In this document: one piece after another, positions 17,700 through 26,110 of the stretch
How positions within the stretch are numbered: the stretch's first letter is position 1
Layout of the letters: each line of letters opens with the position of its first letter
Assembly: GCA_030148605.1 (NCBI GenBank)
Contig: JASBTD010000052.1
Coordinates: forward strand, 50,215 to 114,214
From: Erythrobacter sp.
Lineage (GTDB): Bacteria > Pseudomonadota > Alphaproteobacteria > Sphingomonadales > Sphingomonadaceae
Direction of reading: 5' to 3'
DNA: 64,000 bases
Notes under the pieces: model-generated
Seen by the model: the letters and a program-made list of their open reading frames with translations, nothing else
Database searches by the model: none
What the model was told of the DNA's origin: nothing
Made by a program: the position numbers and the translations under genes

Positions 17700-19243
17700 T
17701 GGCCAAACTCGTTCTTCCCGACGACCCGCCGGCATTTCTTGCAGAACTGCAGAGACGCGACTTTCTCGCATTTCTCGATCGTGCCTGGCCGCATGTTTGC
17801 GGCGGCCAGCTTCTCGTTCCCAACTGGCACATTCCCGCGATCGGATACCAGCTTCATCGCGTGGCATCGGGCGACTGCCGGAGGCTCCTCGTCAATCTCC
17901 CGCCGCGCAACGGCAAGTCGATCATCATCTCGGTCGCCTGGATCGCCTGGATGCTGGGACGCGATCCTTCGCTCAACTTCGTCTGTGTAAGCTATTCGAA
18001 TGAACTGTCGGGCAAGCTGGCGCGCGATTGCCTCTCGATCATGCAATCGGGCTGGTACCGCGAGCTTTTCCCGGGAACGGTCATCTCGCAGCGCCGCTCG
18101 GCTTCCTATGATTTCGAGACCACGCGCGGCGGCGGGCGCCTCTCGACTTCGGTCCAGGGCACGCTCACCGGGCGCGGCGGCGATATTCTCGTGCTCGACG
18201 ATCTCATCAAGCCTGAGGACGCCAATTCGGAAACGATCCGCGAGGCGGTCAACGACTGGTACCGCTCGACGCTCGTCTCGCGGCTCAATGACAAGTCCTC
18301 CGGCGCGATCATCTGCGTGATGCAGCGCCTCCACCAATACGATATCTGCGGCATGCTCTTGGAAGCTGGTGGCTGGGATCACCTTTCGCTCCCGGCAATC
18401 GCGCCCGATGATACATTGATCCCGCTGCTGCGCGGCAAGATGCATCACCGCAAAGCCGGCGACGTCCTTCATCCTGAGCGCGAATCGCTCGAGACGCTCG
18501 AAGACCAGCGCGCGCAAATGGGGTCGGCCGGCTTTGCCGCACAATATCTCCAGGACCCGATCCCCGCCGAGGGCAACGTCTTTCGCTCAGGCTGGCTCAA
18601 AACCTCGCCCGATGATCTCGATCCTCACGGCTTTGGCGAGATCATCCAGTCGTGGGATACCGGGATCAAGACCGGGACGGGAAATGCTTATTCGGTCTGC
18701 ATCACGGCGGTCCTGCGGCAGAAAGAGATCCATATCATCGATGTGTGGCGCGGGCGGCTCGAGTTTCCAGATCTGAAGCGCAAGAATGTCGAGCTCGCGC
18801 GCTTGCACATGGCGAGGACCTTGCTGATCGAGGACAAAGGCTCGGGCCAGGAACTCATCCAGACGCTACGCTCTGAACAGAACCAGGGCGTTCCATTGCC
18901 TATTCCGCGCACGCCGACGATGGATAAGCTCTCGCGCGCGCAAGGGGTGAGTTCGATGGTCGAGGCAGGTCAGCTCTTCCTTCCGCGAGAAGCGCACTGG
19001 CTGGGCGAGTTCAAATCCGAGCTGCTCGGCTTTCCTAACGCGCGCCACGACGACCAGGTCGATGCGCTCACCCAGCTGCTCGATTGGGTACGCAGCAGGT
19101 GGTCGATGCGATCTGCGTGGCCCAGCGGCGGCACGGTATTTTCACTGGAAGAGGACGGCAGCGTCACCGCCTACGGCGATGATGCCGATATTTTCAACGA
19201 GCACGGAGTCGACGCGTTCGACGACGATCTTTGGGGGCCGTGA
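17699..19243 (+). CDS. Phage terminase large subunit
   Basis: This 514-residue terminase has an N-terminal ATPase with Walker A LPPRNGKS (about 67-74) and Walker B DILVLDDL. The C-terminal RNase H-like nuclease has QSWDTGIKTG, LIEDKGSG and HDDQVDAL. It would cut and pump DNA into a prohead. No portal, capsid or tail genes are nearby, so the module looks partial or dedicated to another element. A GTG one codon upstream is an alternative start. A divergent partial paralogue sits at the start of the window. Confidence 0.9.
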   Translation: MAKLVLPDDPPAFLAELQRRDFLAFLDRAWPHVCGGQLLVPNWHIPAIGYQLHRVASGDCRRLLVNLPPRNGKSIIISVAWIAWMLGRDPSLNFVCVSYSNELSGKLARDCLSIMQSGWYRELFPGTVISQRRSASYDFETTRGGGRLSTSVQGTLTGRGGDILVLDDLIKPEDANSETIREAVNDWYRSTLVSRLNDKSSGAIICVMQRLHQYDICGMLLEAGGWDHLSLPAIAPDDTLIPLLRGKMHHRKAGDVLHPERESLETLEDQRAQMGSAGFAAQYLQDPIPAEGNVFRSGWLKTSPDDLDPHGFGEIIQSWDTGIKTGTGNAYSVCITAVLRQKEIHIIDVWRGRLEFPDLKRKNVELARLHMARTLLIEDKGSGQELIQTLRSEQNQGVPLPIPRTPTMDKLSRAQGVSSMVEAGQLFLPREAHWLGEFKSELLGFPNARHDDQVDALTQLLDWVRSRWSMRSAWPSGGTVFSLEEDGSVTAYGDDADIFNEHGVDAFDDDLWGP

Positions 19244-19296
19244 TTGCGGGTGAGGAACGGCCGCGCTTGATCGATCTTCGGCTATGGCTTCGCGGG

Positions 19297-19956
19297 CTAT
19301 TCGCTCAATGCCGCCCGGTAGCGATCGACCGCTAGGAGGAGGCCCGCCGCCTCTGCCGGCGCCATATCATCAGTCCAGTCGAGCCCGCTCCTTGCCTTGA
19401 ACCGAAACCGCCATGGCCTGACCGGGCGCTCGCTGGCCCGTTCGGCCAACTGCCGCAAGAAGTCCTCCGAGACTTCGAAGGCAACATGCTCGGTGTAGAC
19501 GCACACGCCATATTGGCATGAAACATCTCGGTCGATCGCCGTCAGCGGCGCGCTGACCGGACCTTGCGATGTCGCGTAACGCGCGCTGGTAAAGGTGCGC
19601 CATTCGCCTGAATAGCTGAGGCGCGCATAGAGCTGATAGGAAGCTGCGCCCGACCGCTTTTCGATCAGTGCACGCAGGAAGGTATCGGCGCGCATGCGGT
19701 CGGTGAAACTGCCTTTGAACGCGTAGCCGTCGCGTGTGTGGATAGTGGCCAGGACTTCTAGCTCGTCATCCTGCGTCTCGCTCGTGCGCGCGAAATGCTC
19801 GGGCGAAAGCTTGGCAAATTGCTCAATCCTCTTGGCCTGCTGTTTGTCGCTCCATTCGGTCCAGACCTGTGCCTGAGCGGGCTGCGGTGCAGCGGCTATG
19901 ACGACGCCTGCAAGGCAAGCGCTAAGGATCGCGTATTTGAATGTCCGGTTTCGCAT
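19297..19956 (-). CDS. Secreted protein of unknown function
   Basis: The 219-residue protein has a clear signal peptide (basic MRNRTFK, hydrophobic core, AQAQ cleavage region around residue 29-30). The mature part has no recognised family. It contains two cysteines in DVSCQYGVCVY, which could form a disulfide, and a C-terminal helix. It is convergent with the terminase gene, and its function cannot be inferred. Confidence 0.6.
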   Translation of the reverse strand: MRNRTFKYAILSACLAGVVIAAAPQPAQAQVWTEWSDKQQAKRIEQFAKLSPEHFARTSETQDDELEVLATIHTRDGYAFKGSFTDRMRADTFLRALIEKRSGAASYQLYARLSYSGEWRTFTSARYATSQGPVSAPLTAIDRDVSCQYGVCVYTEHVAFEVSEDFLRQLAERASERPVRPWRFRFKARSGLDWTDDMAPAEAAGLLLAVDRYRAALSE

Positions 19957-20381
19957 ATTCCGTCGCTCCTATGTCCTCTCGGGGCGACGGCCGAAGCCGG
20001 GTGTTAGAAACCTGCACACAGACAGGCGCATACGCCTTTACCGTTGCCGGTTGGACATGCGCGCATGCCACCCGGCCGATAATCTCGACCGAGCGACTGT
20101 GTGAGAGGTTTCTACGCCCCGCTTCCCGGCTTTTACGGGAAGCGGGGTCAATTTGCTCATGTGGGCAAAGAAGACAAGTCTATTCAGGAATTAATATGCT
20201 TGAGCCCATTGCTCTTGGACAAAGCCTGGGCCGTCAGCAGCCTGTCCGCTTTTGGTCAGAAAGCTCAATTTGCAGCCGTTCCGCCCCCTATCGCTTCAAC
20301 ACGACGCGAACTCGCAGACTGGAAGGGTCTCTGCGCACACCGCCACATGCCAAGCCGCCATACCTTCCCTCAGGAGGTCGA
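19957..20381. other. 425-base stretch without a gene, with a perfect 12-bp hairpin
   Basis: CCCCGCTTCCCG at 20117-20128 pairs perfectly with CGGGAAGCGGGG at 20136-20147 around a 7-base loop. No T-run follows, so it is not a standard terminator. Open frames across the region show no recognisable product. Confidence 0.45.
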
Positions 20382-21068
20382 CTAACATACCTTGTTGAAA
20401 GCCCGGTACACCTCGCGCGTGTATGCAGCGTAGAACTTAATGAACCGAATGAATAGGCCGAGCGCTAGCACCCCAGCGCCGACCGCGAGCAAAACGTCAA
20501 TCCGGTCACCGGTACGACACGCCAGGATCGTGAGGAGTACCGTAGCGATCAGGCTGGCGAAGGACACGTTGCGGCAGAAGCCGTACTGATTGAGGAAGCT
20601 GTCCATCCTAGAGGCCGAATCTGGAATCGAGCGCGCGGGGGTAAAGGCGCACTGAAATGCGGCGTCCGCCTGGATGCTCGGTTCCGTAACATTCAGCGCT
20701 TGCGCCAGTTTAGTGACGATCCCCGCGCGATAATCCGCGGGGAAAGGCTCGTACTCTCGAGCCCCGACAACAGTCCCAAAGCAACGCTCCCGAAACCGTT
20801 GAGGCTGAAGGCCGAGGATGACCGCTGACGGATCACGCAACACTCGCTTGGCAATCAGGTGCTCGAAGATGGCTGAGGAGGGAATCGCGACGATGTGGCC
20901 GATGAGATATGCCATCGCCGCCCAAAACACCGCTATGACCACTTTCCAATCCGTATGACTTGCGAGCGTTGAACCTATGAAGGCGCGGTCAGCCGCGGCC
21001 AGCACCACCATCCCCGAGGTGAGGTAGGCGTAGAACTCATAGCTGGTGAGCGGGAACCAGTCTTTCAC
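20382..21068 (-). CDS. Multi-pass membrane protein of unknown function
   Basis: The 228-residue protein has hydrophobic segments at about 12-32 and 43-63, and a pair at about 170-210. A long soluble loop from about 70 to 165 probably faces the cytoplasm. It overlaps the upstream metallo-beta-lactamase-fold gene by four bases (the pair ends and starts at 21065-21068), so the two are co-translated and probably work together. Family not recognised. Small membrane partners of hydrolases are frequent in phage-defence loci, but that is only analogy. Confidence 0.6.
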   Translation of the reverse strand: MKDWFPLTSYEFYAYLTSGMVVLAAADRAFIGSTLASHTDWKVVIAVFWAAMAYLIGHIVAIPSSAIFEHLIAKRVLRDPSAVILGLQPQRFRERCFGTVVGAREYEPFPADYRAGIVTKLAQALNVTEPSIQADAAFQCAFTPARSIPDSASRMDSFLNQYGFCRNVSFASLIATVLLTILACRTGDRIDVLLAVGAGVLALGLFIRFIKFYAAYTREVYRAFNKVC

Positions 21069-22120
21069 AGGGTGTACTCAGTCTCTACGGTGAAGCTGCC
21101 TACATATCCCTCAAAGGCCGACTGGCCCTCATCCGTGAGCTTTTTGTGCGAGTAGCCCTCGTTTGAGGCGTAGACGTGCACCTTGTCGTCCACGAGATCA
21201 AAGGTGAGATCGCCCGCCTTGTTCTGCGTGAAAATGTTGTAGCCGGTGTAGTAGTTGAGGTGCCGCGACGGTGCTTCGCCGAGAATGATGAACTGAGGGT
21301 CAAGTTTCTCCAACCAGCTGTTCGGAATCTTCCCGGAGTCGCGACCGTGATGCGCCGCCACCACGACGGTGGTTTTTTGCAAGCTAATCGAGCCGATGAT
21401 GTTCTCCATAAAGTCGGTTTCCAAGTCACCGAGCCACATGAAGCTGGCGCCACCATTCAGGCTGTAGCGGATGACAGCCGATGTGTTGTTGAAGCTCTCG
21501 CCCGCATCGCACGAAGCCAGAGCTTCCTTGAAGTGCTCGTTTTGCGTATCCGGCCATAGGATGTTGATACCGGCTGAGCCTCGGCCGTCACCTTCCTTGT
21601 TCATCCATTTCCGACTGCACCCCTTGGAGATGTGGAAGGCCTTATCGCCGTCCCGCAGCTTGCAGTAGCGCTTGAATGATTCAGTCTCGGGGACCTTCAT
21701 AGCTTGGTTCTTGACGCAGTAAAAATTGATGACCGGCATCGCGTCATCAAGCCGTTCAATCCCACCAAAGTGGTCTTGGTCCGGGTGCGTGCAGATAAAG
21801 CGGCTAATGCTCTTGCCAGCGGATTGCGCCTTCAGCTCCTCGATGATCAGATCCGCATTCTCGTCGTTGAGATTGCAGTCAATGATCGAGAAGTTGTCGC
21901 TGCCATGTCTGATGTAAAACATATCGCCGTTTCCCACGGCGAAGCTCGGCTGTCCGAGGAGTTGGGCGATGTGCTGGACTTGAGGCCGAAGAACGGCGTC
22001 ACTGTCCTCGGCAAGACTAGCGCCGATGGACGGGCGTCGGTCTGGCGACGTTGGGAAGTTCCCGCGTTCACAGTCGTACCAATTGAGGGCACCGAAGGAT
22101 GGGATTTGCGACTGTCGCAA
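21065..22120 (-). CDS. Metallo-beta-lactamase-fold hydrolase (ComEC/Rec2-like soluble type), 5' end uncertain
   Basis: The reading frame gives up to 351 residues. Zinc-site motifs are visible: ICTHPDQDHFGG (HxxxDH), later WLGDLE and VVAAHHGRDSG. The first strand motif VGNGDMFYI with IIDCN is at residues 62-78. Translation could start at the TTG at 22120, a GTG at 21937 or an ATG at 21922. The sequence before the GNGD motif looks unlike a normal N-terminus. It overlaps, head to head, a JAB-domain frame on the other strand, which suggests a rearrangement junction. It is coupled to the membrane protein gene downstream. Confidence 0.72.
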   Translation of the reverse strand: MRQSQIPSFGALNWYDCERGNFPTSPDRRPSIGASLAEDSDAVLRPQVQHIAQLLGQPSFAVGNGDMFYIRHGSDNFSIIDCNLNDENADLIIEELKAQSAGKSISRFICTHPDQDHFGGIERLDDAMPVINFYCVKNQAMKVPETESFKRYCKLRDGDKAFHISKGCSRKWMNKEGDGRGSAGINILWPDTQNEHFKEALASCDAGESFNNTSAVIRYSLNGGASFMWLGDLETDFMENIIGSISLQKTTVVVAAHHGRDSGKIPNSWLEKLDPQFIILGEAPSRHLNYYTGYNIFTQNKAGDLTFDLVDDKVHVYASNEGYSHKKLTDEGQSAFEGYVGSFTVETEYTL

Positions 22121-22540
22121 AGGGTCGTAGCGGGAATTAGGGCGGATATCGCCCGCTGGCAGCGGGTCGAGACAGGGGGCCTAATGATCGGCGTTGCGAG
22201 CGGCCGGCTAAGAACAGTGACGGTTGTCGATGTTCTTGATGCACCTCCGGATAGTCAACGCACCGCGACTCTCTTTGTCCTGGGCACGCAGGGGCTGCAG
22301 GACGCAATCATGCAGCGCCACAAGGCGAGCGGCGAATCCCTGTATGATGTCGGAACTTGGCATAGCCACCTGGCCGACAAGGGGCCGTCCAGCGTTGATT
22401 GGGCGACGGCAGCGGATCTAGCCTCGGTCCGACCACCGCCGTCAGTGCTCCTGATCGTCACCCCGAAGAAATTCTGTGCCCTTTCTGTGGCCGGTCGGGG
22501 TTCCAAAGCCGGAGGGGAGAAGCGCGAAGGGTCGCGTTAG
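21905..22540 (+). pseudogene. JAB/JAMM isopeptidase domain, probable C-terminal remnant of an E1-JAB-type protein
   Basis: The JAMM site is visible: the glutamate of ETGGLMIG, HSH in DVGTWHSHLADKG, and the SSVD aspartate. The spacing from the second His to the Asp is one residue shorter than usual. The order of segments (LRLSQRVVAGI, ETGGLMIG, VDVLDAPPDSQRT, then HSH) resembles the C-terminal JAB domain of bacterial ThiF/E1-JAB fusions. No E1 domain precedes it. The upstream frame overlaps the metallo-beta-lactamase-fold gene on the other strand. It is most likely a 5'-truncated remnant, although a short protein from the ATG at 21905 is possible. Confidence 0.55.
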
Positions 22541-22853
22541 GCCGCCTCGCCGAACCGTGCGGTCAAAGCGAGGCACAATGGATCACGATTCGCGATCCAT
22601 ACTTTTCAGGCTGTCCGCTTAGCTGATCGGAGTTTCATTCGCCTCCACGAGCGTCCGTTTGCGGATGCCGACCGCGTTGCTCGCGACGACTGGAATTGAG
22701 GCGCAATTTGGACATTCTTCAAATGCTCGATCCAATCACTGAGTTTCGACTGGACTAGTGCGGCAAGTCGAGCATTGGTGTTGGGTGCCCGGTGAGCCGG
22801 GCTGTTCCCGGTAGGAGCGGCAATGATGCCGCTACCCATACTGGAGAACCACG
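22541..22853. other. Leader/intergenic region with two adjacent hairpins before the recombinase operon
   Basis: GCCCGG-TGAG-CCGGGC (22787-22802) and AGCGGCA-ATGA-TGCCGCT (22816-22833) are two perfect short hairpins. They sit one after the other directly ahead of the DUF3489 gene's GGAG ribosome site. The rest of the region holds no recognisable gene. Confidence 0.45.
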
Positions 22854-23105
22854 ATGACCAAAACGACTACGAAGCAAACGGTTGGCAAATCCAAGACGCG
22901 CAAACCAACACGCCTTGCGCAGCTCGAAGGCCTGTTGATCCGCAAGGATGGCGCCAGCATCGCAGAGATGATGGAGGCCACCGGCTGGCAATCGCATTCG
23001 GTGCGCGGTGCCATGGCGGGCGCGCTCAGGAAGCGCGGGCTGACGATCATTTCCGATAAGATCGATGGCGTGCGTCGCTATCACGCTTCGGCACCTTCGA
23101 AATGA
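22854..23105 (+). CDS. DUF3489 domain protein
   Basis: The 83-residue basic protein matches DUF3489: a lysine-rich N-terminus, then a winged-helix-like core (LAQLEGLLIRKDGASIAEMM, ATGWQSHSVRGAM, a conserved WQ.H..RG motif). The family occurs ahead of DUF2924 and large serine recombinases in alphaproteobacterial islands, which is the arrangement here. The stop overlaps the next start by four bases. It is probably a DNA-binding regulator or recombination directionality partner, which is inference. Confidence 0.82.
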   Translation: MTKTTTKQTVGKSKTRKPTRLAQLEGLLIRKDGASIAEMMEATGWQSHSVRGAMAGALRKRGLTIISDKIDGVRRYHASAPSK

Positions 23106-23506
23106 GTGGCGATGTTGAAGCCAGCATTGCGCGGATCGATACAATGGATCTGAGCACGCTGAGGGAAGAGTGGAGGAGGCGTTATGGACCTCCCCCAGCG
23201 CTGCGGTCCGAAGCCTTTATGCGCATGCTGCTCGCTTGGCGGGTGCAAGCAGACGCATTGGGCGGGCTCGATGAGAAAACACGCCGCGCGCTGGCGAAGA
23301 AAGGCTCGCCGCAAGCTGAAGGGCTGAAACTTGGCGTCGGCGCGCGGCTAACCCGCAACTGGAAAGGCAAGGCCATTGAAGTAGTGGTCGAGGAGACCGG
23401 CTTCAGCTGGGAAGGACAGACCTATCCCAGCTTGTCTGCTGCCGCCACGGCCATTTCCGGAAGCAAATGGAACGGCCCGCGCTTCTTTGGCCTGAGAGAT
23501 GACTGA
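23102..23506 (+). CDS. DUF2924 domain protein
   Basis: The 134-residue protein has the DUF2924 pattern: an N-terminal LREEWRRRYGPPP segment, LTRNWKGKAIEVVVEETGFSW shortened here to its TRNWKG core, and a C-terminal LSAAATAISGSKWNGPRFFGL-like motif with SKWNGPRFFGL. The C-terminal part resembles the DNA-binding module fused to some nucleases. It lies between DUF3489 and the recombinase with overlapping stop and start codons, so the three form one operon. Its role in recombination is likely but untested. Confidence 0.82.
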   Translation: MSGDVEASIARIDTMDLSTLREEWRRRYGPPPALRSEAFMRMLLAWRVQADALGGLDEKTRRALAKKGSPQAEGLKLGVGARLTRNWKGKAIEVVVEETGFSWEGQTYPSLSAAATAISGSKWNGPRFFGLRDD

Positions 23507-25080
23507 TGGCGAAGAAGCTAAAGAAACTGCGCTGCGCCATTTACACCCGCAAGAGTTCGGACGAAGGTTTGGAGCAGGATTTCAACTCGCTCGATGCTCA
23601 GCGAGAAGCAGGAGAAGCCTATATTACGAGCCAAGCTCATGAGGGCTGGCGGGTAATACCCGCGCACTACAACGATGGTGGCCATTCCGGCGGAACGATG
23701 GAACGCCCCGCGCTTCACAAGCTCTTATTGGACGTCGATGCCGGGCTGATCGATGTAGTGGTGGTCTACAAGATCGATCGGTTGACCCGCTCGCTGCCGG
23801 ACTTCGCCAGGATCGTCGAGCGATTCGATGCCAGAGACGTCAGTTTTGTCTCAGTAACTCAGTCGTTCAATACGACCAGTTCCATGGGACGACTCACGCT
23901 GAACGTGCTTCTATCTTTCGCCCAATTCGAACGCGAGGTTACCGGCGAGCGGATCCGCGACAAGATTGCCGCCTCGAAAGCCAAGGGCATGTGGATGGGT
24001 GGGAACCTGCCGCTGGGTTATGACCTTCCTGCACAAGGCACACGCATCCTGCAGGTCAACGAGCAAGAGGCTGAGACCGTCCGGCATATCTTCGAGCGTT
24101 ATCTCGAACTTGGTTCGGTCCATGAGCTGCAGCGCGATCTTGCCAATCGCGGCATAAGATCCAAGCACTGGACCACAAGTAAAGGCAATACAGTCGGTGG
24201 CTGCAATTTCAACCGCGGCGCCCTCTTTTATCTACTCAAGAACCCGATTTACCTCGGCAAGATCCGCCACAAGGGAGTTGTGCATGAGGGCGGGCATAAA
24301 GCAATTGTGTATCAGGAGTTGTTCGACAAGGCTCAGCAACTGCTCAAGGATCACACGCCGAAACGGCGGCGCAAGTCACCCAATGCCAAGTCATATCTTA
24401 GCGGCAAGCTCTTCGATGCAGCAGGTGAAGCCATGACGCCGGTGCACACCCGCAACAGGCATGGCACGCTCTATCGCTACTATGTCTCTGCATCGCTGCA
24501 GCAAGGCGCCAAGCCCAATGGCGAGATCCTCCAGCGCATCTCTGCCAGCGACCTCGAGAAGACATTGAGTGAATTGCTCGCGCGCTGGCTACCAAACGCC
24601 GACGCACCGCTCGGTCAGGTCTTGGCTATCCATTTGCGCGCAGATGGCCTGCTGGTCGATTTGCCCGCGTCACTCGGAAAAGACCTCAAGCACAATCTCA
24701 ATGACGACGAACAGATCATGCATTCCGGCCAAGGGATACTGCGCATGGCGGTTCCACTGGCGCTGCCGCTGCGCGGCGGCAAGCAATTGGTGATTTTCGG
24801 GTCACAACCGGCGCCGCGTCCCGACCAAGCCCTAATCGCCGCTCTGCGCAAAGCGCATCGCATGCTCGACTGGAAGCGTAGCAGGCCGTCGCTCGCAGCT
24901 TCGCCAACCACGCCTTACGACCGCGCAATCCTGCGCCTGGCTTTGCTTGCGCCTGAGCTGCAAAACGACATCCTCAAGGGACTGCAACCACCCACGCTCA
25001 CGCTTGAAGCGCTCAAGACAATCGACATTCCCATCGACTGGAATGATCAGCGAAAGGCGCTCGGCTGGAATGTTCCTTGA
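23506..25080 (+). CDS. Large serine recombinase (resolvase/invertase family)
   Basis: The 524-residue protein has an N-terminal resolvase domain with the catalytic serine at S17 (YTRKS) and SLDAQREA. The recombinase domain follows, with GYDLP and the R..HWTTSKGN stretch. A zinc-ribbon-like region and C-terminal helices come after. Proteins of this size integrate or excise genomic islands and phages. It is the last gene before the tRNA-Ser and lies at the inner edge of the accessory region, so it is the best candidate for mobilising the island. It appears intact. Confidence 0.9.
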   Translation: MAKKLKKLRCAIYTRKSSDEGLEQDFNSLDAQREAGEAYITSQAHEGWRVIPAHYNDGGHSGGTMERPALHKLLLDVDAGLIDVVVVYKIDRLTRSLPDFARIVERFDARDVSFVSVTQSFNTTSSMGRLTLNVLLSFAQFEREVTGERIRDKIAASKAKGMWMGGNLPLGYDLPAQGTRILQVNEQEAETVRHIFERYLELGSVHELQRDLANRGIRSKHWTTSKGNTVGGCNFNRGALFYLLKNPIYLGKIRHKGVVHEGGHKAIVYQELFDKAQQLLKDHTPKRRRKSPNAKSYLSGKLFDAAGEAMTPVHTRNRHGTLYRYYVSASLQQGAKPNGEILQRISASDLEKTLSELLARWLPNADAPLGQVLAIHLRADGLLVDLPASLGKDLKHNLNDDEQIMHSGQGILRMAVPLALPLRGGKQLVIFGSQPAPRPDQALIAALRKAHRMLDWKRSRPSLAASPTTPYDRAILRLALLAPELQNDILKGLQPPTLTLEALKTIDIPIDWNDQRKALGWNVP

Positions 25081-25465
25081 TCGTTCAAGAATATCGCACG
25101 CGCATTCCCTGCTTCGGCCTGGAACATTCCCTGCAAGCTGAAATGAATTCCCTGCTTCGATGTTTAGGGAATTTGCAATCACCGATTGAAATTAGCTGCG
25201 TAATTACAGAATCTTACCCTAGGATCAAATCGCAGAATTCAGCGTAGAACTGCCAAAAATCGCAATATTCCCTGTAGATTCCCTGTTAAACAGGGAAACC
25301 GTACCGAATTTTCTGCGCGCGGAGACTGCGGGTCCCGAAGCGCCGTAAATTGGCGCGGAGACGATGCTCAAAATCTCGGCTACTGACGGCTTGCAGGGAA
25401 ATAGGCGCGACATTTCCCGGACTTACCCGGATTCACAAAAAGATGAGAAATATCAACGAGTTGTG
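25081..25465. repeat. Post-recombinase region with seven copies of the heptamer TTCCCTG/CAGGGAA
   Basis: TTCCCTG occurs at 25105, 25127, 25148, 25268 and 25279, and its complement CAGGGAA at 25291 and 25394. The copies at 25279-25285 and 25291-25297 form an inverted repeat around TTAAA. No gene is evident. Similar minus-strand frames read repeated Gln-Gly-Ile/Asn, so this may be a decayed repeat-rich coding sequence or recombinase-associated sites. Confidence 0.45.
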
Positions 25466-25555
25466 TGGCGGAGAGGGTGGGATTCGAACCCACGATAGGG
25501 TTGCCCCTATACCGCATTTCGAGTGCGGCGCATTCGACCTCTCTGCCACCTCTCC
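25466..25555 (-). tRNA. tRNA-Ser(CGA)
   Basis: The 90-nucleotide tRNA includes the encoded CCA. The acceptor stem GGAGAGG pairs with CCTCTCC before a G discriminator. The T-arm GGGTTCGAATCCC is intact. The long variable arm is of the serine type, and the anticodon is CGA in a CTCGAAA loop. Its 3' end faces the accessory region, so it marks the probable island boundary. Confidence 0.95.
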
Positions 25556-25717
25556 GCATGCAGGGTGCGCTTGTCGGGCCAGCAGCCCCGGTCGAAGCGA
25601 GCGCCGCGGTTAGCTCAAGCCCCCGCGCTTGCCAAGCCCAAATTCACCGCAAAACTGGGGACGGAGCCAAGCCTGCACCTTGTCTCTTGCGCCCTTCCCC
25701 CCATATCCTGCCTCACT

Positions 25718-26098
25718 ATGGATCGCGCTGTGTTCTTTTCCAGCCAGGCGGGCCGCACAATCGAGGCCCCGCGTCACGTCGAGGCACGCTTTGGCATCGG
25801 CGACATCGTTCGCCACAGGATGTTCGATTTTCGCGGCGTCATCTTCGATATCGACCCGGTCTTTGCAAATAGCGAGGAATGGTATCAGTCGATTCCGGAA
25901 GAAATCCGTCCGCACCGTGACCAGCCGTTCTATCACTTGCTCGCGGAAAACGATGACAGTTCCTACGTCGCCTATGTCAGCCAGCAGAACCTGCTTGCTG
26001 ATGCGCGCGGCGGACCGATCGATCACCCGCACATCGCGCAATTGTTCGAACAATTCGATGGCGGACGCTACCGGATGCGACGCGCGCTCACGCATTGA
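25718..26098 (+). CDS. hspQ: HspQ/YccV-family heat-shock protein (hemimethylated-DNA-binding domain)
   Basis: The 126-residue protein carries the HspQ/YccV fold. Typical segments are ARFGIGDIVRHRMFDFRGVI, FDIDPVF, the WYQSIP element, DQPFYHLL and YVAYVSQQNL. In enterobacteria HspQ modulates Lon protease and was first described as binding hemimethylated oriC DNA. It is the first core gene after the tRNA-Ser. The ATG chosen gives the normal family length, and no strong ribosome site is visible. Confidence 0.88.
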   Translation: MDRAVFFSSQAGRTIEAPRHVEARFGIGDIVRHRMFDFRGVIFDIDPVFANSEEWYQSIPEEIRPHRDQPFYHLLAENDDSSYVAYVSQQNLLADARGGPIDHPHIAQLFEQFDGGRYRMRRALTH

Positions 26099-26110
26099 CC
26101 GGGCGAGCGC

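Noticed and set aside
25105..25400. Repeated TTCCCTG words considered as a CRISPR array
   Set aside because: The repeats are only seven bases, in both orientations and irregularly spaced, and no cas genes are present.
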